A stretch of 64,000 nt of DNA. Source: Coriobacteriaceae bacterium (GTDB taxonomy: Bacteria > Actinomycetota > Coriobacteriia > Coriobacteriales > Atopobiaceae). Both the position numbers and the translations under genes were made by a program. The stretch is from NCBI GenBank assembly GCA_004557505.1, contig SFGZ01000010.1, positions 28,983-92,982 on the forward strand, in the 5' to 3' direction. Below the pieces are notes generated by a model, which worked only from the letters and a program-made list of their open reading frames with translations, was not told where the DNA came from and made no database searches. Shown here one piece after another: positions 61,013 through 64,000 of this stretch (position 1 is the stretch's first letter; every line of letters begins with the position of its first letter).

Positions 61013-62122
61013 ATGGCCACGTATGCGGTCCATGCCGCCCACTTCGTTCTCCCCGGCAGGCTTACCGGAGAGGGCTACCTCACCATCACGGAAGGCCGCT
61101 TTGGGGCCTTCTCGACCGAGAGGCCGGATTGCGAGATCGTCGACCACGCGGGCGCCTATGTGGGCGCCGGGCTGGTCGACACCCACATCCACGGCTTCCA
61201 CAACCACGCGACCACCGACATCGACCCGGCCGGCATCAACGAGGCCGAGAACATCGGCAACCAGTGCGAGGCCATCGCGGACGCGCTGGACGAGCGCGAC
61301 GAGGGCTTCCCGGGCGCCCGTATCCCCGGCATCTACCTTGAGGGGCCCTTCTTCACCGAGAAGCACAAGGGCGCGCAGAACCCCAAGTACCTCGTGCCCC
61401 CCTCGTACGACGTCTTCGCCGAGTGGCAGCGTAGGGCGCGCGGCCTCATCCGCAAGAGCGCGCTTGCGCCCGAGTACCCCGAGGCGCCCGAGTACATCTC
61501 GCGCCTCGCAGCCGAGGGTGTGGTGACCGCGCTTGGCCACACCGATGCCACCTACGACGAGAGCGTCGCCGCCGTGGATGCCGGCGCCACCGTGTTCGTA
61601 CACACCTACAATGGCATGCGCGGGCTGCACCAGCGCGAGCCGGGCGTGCTTGGCTGCGCCATGACCACGGATGAGACCTACGCGGAGCTCATCTGCGACG
61701 GCCATCACGTGCAGCCCGGCGCGTGCGCGGCGCTTGTGCGCGCCAAGGGCTGGGAGCACGTGGTTCTCATCACGGACTGCCTGGCCTGCGGCGGCATGCC
61801 CGAGGGCAACTACATGAGCGGCGGCCTGCCCGTCGTCATGAAGGATGACCTCTGCTACCTGCGCAACGAGGACGGCACCACGGGCTCCATCGCGGGCTCT
61901 GTGCTCACGCTGGCCAAGGGCGTGAAGAACATGGTCGACTGGGGCATCGTGGCACCCGAGCAAGCCATTCGCATGGGCAGCGAGGTTGCGGCGCGCTCGG
62001 CGGGCGTGGATGACGTCTGCGGCAGCATGCTGCCCGGCCGCCACGCGGACTTCAACGTCTACGCTGCCGACATGACGCTTGCGGCCACCTACGTTGGCGG
62101 CAAGCTGGTGGCGCGGGCGTAG
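61013..62122 (+). CDS. nagA: N-acetylglucosamine/galactosamine-6-phosphate deacetylase
   Basis: 369 residues of amidohydrolase fold. Metal and catalytic residues: DTHIHG near 50-55, Glu in LEGPFF near 119, His in ALGHTDAT near 183, His in DGHHVQPG near 238, and the catalytic Asp in ITDCLA near 259. It removes acetate from GlcNAc-6-phosphate or, in AgaA-like members, GalNAc-6-phosphate. ATG 61013 has AAGGAG at ideal spacing; the frame runs back to 60920 without a ribosome site. AgaS next door favours the GalNAc reading. Confidence 0.93.
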   Translation: MATYAVHAAHFVLPGRLTGEGYLTITEGRFGAFSTERPDCEIVDHAGAYVGAGLVDTHIHGFHNHATTDIDPAGINEAENIGNQCEAIADALDERDEGFPGARIPGIYLEGPFFTEKHKGAQNPKYLVPPSYDVFAEWQRRARGLIRKSALAPEYPEAPEYISRLAAEGVVTALGHTDATYDESVAAVDAGATVFVHTYNGMRGLHQREPGVLGCAMTTDETYAELICDGHHVQPGACAALVRAKGWEHVVLITDCLACGGMPEGNYMSGGLPVVMKDDLCYLRNEDGTTGSIAGSVLTLAKGVKNMVDWGIVAPEQAIRMGSEVAARSAGVDDVCGSMLPGRHADFNVYAADMTLAATYVGGKLVARA

Positions 62123-62251
62123 GGGCGGGCAGGCTGGCGCCGGACGGGTCGTTTTGCTCGCCCGGCGCCGATGGTCCCGCGCCCATGCCGCCGGTGGCCC
62201 CCGCACTTGACGGCATCGCCGGCTCGGGACGGGCGTCAAGCGCCAGATGGA

Positions 62252-62282
62252 CGGCCCCTGACACACTTGGTGCCAGGGGCCG
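62252..62282. terminator. Hairpin between nagA and the DUF6591-like gene
   Basis: CGGCCCCTG (62252-62260) pairs with CAGGGGCCG (62274-62282) across a 13-base loop between convergent genes. No clear T-run follows on either strand. Confidence 0.5.
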
Positions 62283-62311
62283 CATTACGGTACGTGCCGT
62301 CTTCGCCGCTA

Positions 62312-63499
62312 CTACATCTGCGCGCCCGTCTCGATGAGGCGCTGGCTTACGCGCGCCAGCACCTCAATGTAGTAGGCGTCATCTGCGGCGCTGAGCGTGC
62401 TTCTGTCAACGGCTTTCATGCGCTTGGCCCAGTCGGCCTCCTGCTTCGCGAGGTCGGTGTAGTCAGCGAGCATGCTTGCCTGGTCGGCGGTGCTTGCGCT
62501 GCTGTAGGTGGCCATGAAGTCGCAGTACTTGTCTATGAGCTTCTCGTAGGAGTCCAACATCTCCTTGAACTCCGGGGTCACGGGTGACGCATCGGACGCT
62601 GTCGAGGAGTCCGTCGAGGCGGAGCTGGAACCGGAATTGGAGCTAGTGGAGGCGCCGCTGCCATCAGCATCGGACGTTGTCGAGGAGTCCGTCGGGGTGG
62701 AGTTGGAGCTAGTGGAGGCGCCGTCGCCATCAGAGCTTGCCTCGGCGGCCTCAACTCTCACAGAGACGACGTTGGCACCCCTGTAGTTGATGTGCAGCTT
62801 GGCGCCGTCCGCGTTGCTGGCCGTGTAGGAGGTGTTGCCGCTGCTGTAGTCCACGTTAAAGCCGGCTTCCTTGCACTGCGCGGCATATGCCGAGAAGGCG
62901 TCCTTGTCCATGTCCCCAACGTTCACCTGGTAGACCTTGGAAGAGTCGTTGACAATCGATCCCTGCGTGGACGGGGGAGCGGGAACCAGCGAACCCGGAC
63001 CGCTCGTAGGCCAGGTGATGCTACTCATCTGGCCCAGAACGTCGAGTTTGACCGAGAGTTCCTTGTTGCCCTCGTAGTAAGTAAGCGAAAGCTCATAGCC
63101 TTCCTCGTTGAACGCAGTATACTTGTTATGTCTTGGATTCGCCTCTACCGTGAAGCCTTTCTCCTTGCAGGCGTCCACATAGCTTGAATAGTCACTGCTT
63201 GAGCACTCGGCGAGCGTTGCGGAGAACGCATCATCGGAATTGATGTAGACCCTGCCCTTGCTCGTGCTTGGTTTGGGAAGCATCGTTGCAAGCCCGCTTG
63301 TGGGCCAGTCAAGCTCTGAGTCCTTGGCATCGCTCGATTCGCCCTTGCATGTTGAGACCATGAAGATCGCAACAAGCGCGACAAGCGCGACAATCACAAT
63401 AAGGATGATCTTGCTCTTGCCGCCCTTCTTGCTCTGGGGCGCCTCTCCGCCGGACGATGCCCCAGAGTCTCCTGTGCCATTGGCCCTCTTCCATTTCAT
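62312..63499 (-). CDS. Membrane protein with duplicated DUF6591-like domain
   Basis: 395 residues. A Lys/Gly/Ser-rich start and one membrane helix (about 30-49) are followed by two copies of a ~90-residue domain, each opening with WPTSG (Trp65 and near 162) and ending in a beta-rich AF/ASNxxGxxL-type segment. A Ser/Thr/Gly/Asp linker (about 250-300, with repeated SGASTSSNS-like runs) leads to a helical C-terminal domain (about 305-395). It probably faces the outside. DUF6591 is my recognition of the WPTSGLA...LPKP pattern and should be checked. Function unknown. GAGGAAGG precedes the ATG. Confidence 0.7.
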   Translation of the reverse strand: MKWKRANGTGDSGASSGGEAPQSKKGGKSKIILIVIVALVALVAIFMVSTCKGESSDAKDSELDWPTSGLATMLPKPSTSKGRVYINSDDAFSATLAECSSSDYSSYVDACKEKGFTVEANPRHNKYTAFNEEGYELSLTYYEGNKELSVKLDVLGQMSSITWPTSGPGSLVPAPPSTQGSIVNDSSKVYQVNVGDMDKDAFSAYAAQCKEAGFNVDYSSGNTSYTASNADGAKLHINYRGANVVSVRVEAAEASSDGDGASTSSNSTPTDSSTTSDADGSGASTSSNSGSSSASTDSSTASDASPVTPEFKEMLDSYEKLIDKYCDFMATYSSASTADQASMLADYTDLAKQEADWAKRMKAVDRSTLSAADDAYYIEVLARVSQRLIETGAQM

Positions 63500-63930
63500 G
63501 GATGCGCCTTCCTCGTACCTGAACTTGGGTTTATTTGATTGCGTTCCTGCTGGAGTAATTCTAGGAAGGGGTATGCGCCATTACCTCAGTTGCCAACTGA
63601 ATTCCAACGCCGGTTTCAGCTGGCAACCGAGAAAGACCCGAGGCGCTCCCAAGGCGGGGCTTGTCGGTACCTCGGCACGTGTAGAGGCAGACGCCCGTCG
63701 TCTGACCTGCCGAGACGTGCCGGTCCAATCCCGGATGGTCGTCTCGCCGCCACCCATGGCAACCTCAGGCGGGCGGGCGGTTTGGACAACGCCGCCAGCG
63801 CATTTGGCGAGAAGCGCGATGAGCCGGCCAGCCCGCGCTCTGGTACACTCGTGGCACTGGAAGGTGCCCGGCGGGCGCTCCGCCCGATGCCGGGCGGGGC
63901 TGCGGGCGCGCGGGGAGGGGGCGGTTCGCG
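63500..63930. other. Intergenic region with a long structured hairpin
   Basis: No gene seen in this 431-bp stretch. CGGCACGT (63673-63680) pairs with ACGTGCCG (63715-63722), and inside it AGGCAGACG pairs with CGTCTGACCT apart from one bulge. No U-run follows. It may be a regulatory RNA structure or a repeat. Confidence 0.4.
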
Positions 63931-64000
63931 GTGGTGAGCGCGCGCAAGGCGGTCGCGGCGGCGCTCTGCCTCTCGCTGGCCCTCGCGCCCGGGTGCGCCG
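63931..64000 (+). CDS. Lipoprotein, first residues only
   Basis: Tandem GTG codons at 63931 and 63934 follow a GGGGAGGGG about ten bases upstream. The 23 codons before the window edge encode a lipoprotein signal: SARK start, a hydrophobic Ala/Leu stretch, and a lipobox ending APGCA with the Cys to be lipidated. The mature protein lies outside the window, so nothing can be said about its role. Confidence 0.6.
   Translation, partial: MVSARKAVAAALCLSLALAPGCA

Noticed and set aside
1..64000. tRNA and rRNA genes
   Set aside because: I looked for T-loop and CCA-adjacent patterns and for rRNA-like segments and saw none that folded into a tRNA. A tRNAscan-SE run would settle it.

Overview
The window is high-GC bacterial DNA with short intergenic gaps and a strong G/C preference at third codon positions. 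The gene content points to a fermentative, obligate or near-obligate anaerobe: an oxygen-sensitive glycyl radical enzyme, four PTS loci, no respiratory genes, and a cobalamin-dependent methionine synthase whose reactivation domain is a separate protein. Together with the Actinobacteria-type Ski2-like helicase this suggests the class Coriobacteriia (an Olsenella/Atopobium-like gut or oral bacterium). That placement is inference; no rRNA gene is present to test it.

Layout. 1-9.6 kb is mostly housekeeping: a secreted coiled-coil protein (partial), a universal stress protein, a DExH helicase coupled to an unknown protein, a small XRE regulator, a HAD phosphatase, ferritin, msrC-pyrE and asnS. 9.7-16.4 kb is a radical-chemistry sugar locus: a DeoR regulator and fructose-type EIIC/EIIB on the minus strand face a glycyl radical enzyme, its activase and a fructose-6-phosphate aldolase on the plus strand. 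16.4-21.1 kb is a sucrose locus (lacI-type regulator, scrA, scrB) with three shared operator-like sites. 21-31 kb holds a class II aldolase, a membrane-anchored phosphoesterase, cysK-cysE, a Pth2-type peptidyl-tRNA hydrolase, a CDF transporter, an orphan prepilin peptidase and a HAD hydrolase. 29.7-33.8 kb is the methyl branch of methionine synthesis: metF, a stand-alone MetH activation protein and a MetH lacking that domain.

33.8-35.4 kb is the strangest part. A roughly 1 kb segment carrying a promoter, a structured-RNA candidate and a DUF3800 gene lies between two direct copies of a 286/288-bp block. The left copy carries the last codons of glpK, so the segment looks inserted. Beyond it are a lipase-glpK pair, an EutH-like transporter next to an N-terminally truncated choline/ethanolamine-type kinase and plsY, a TetR regulator beside a decayed antiporter gene, manA, mscL, dtd and an M32 carboxypeptidase.

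47.3-51.8 kb is a fructose-type PTS operon (ROK kinase, EIIBC, EIIA, 1-phosphofructokinase) ending in a truncated DeoR gene, followed by a membrane-tethered GH3 enzyme with reversed domain order. 55.2-62.1 kb holds the parts of an Aga-like amino-sugar route: a class II ketose-bisphosphate aldolase, a DeoR regulator, a PfkB kinase, a mannose-family EIIA, a GntR/UTRA regulator, AgaS and NagA. The window ends with a duplicated-domain DUF6591-like membrane protein and the start of a lipoprotein gene.

The strongest candidates for uncommon biology are the glycyl radical sugar locus and the DUF3800/RNA island. All assignments come from reading the sequence; no database search was run.
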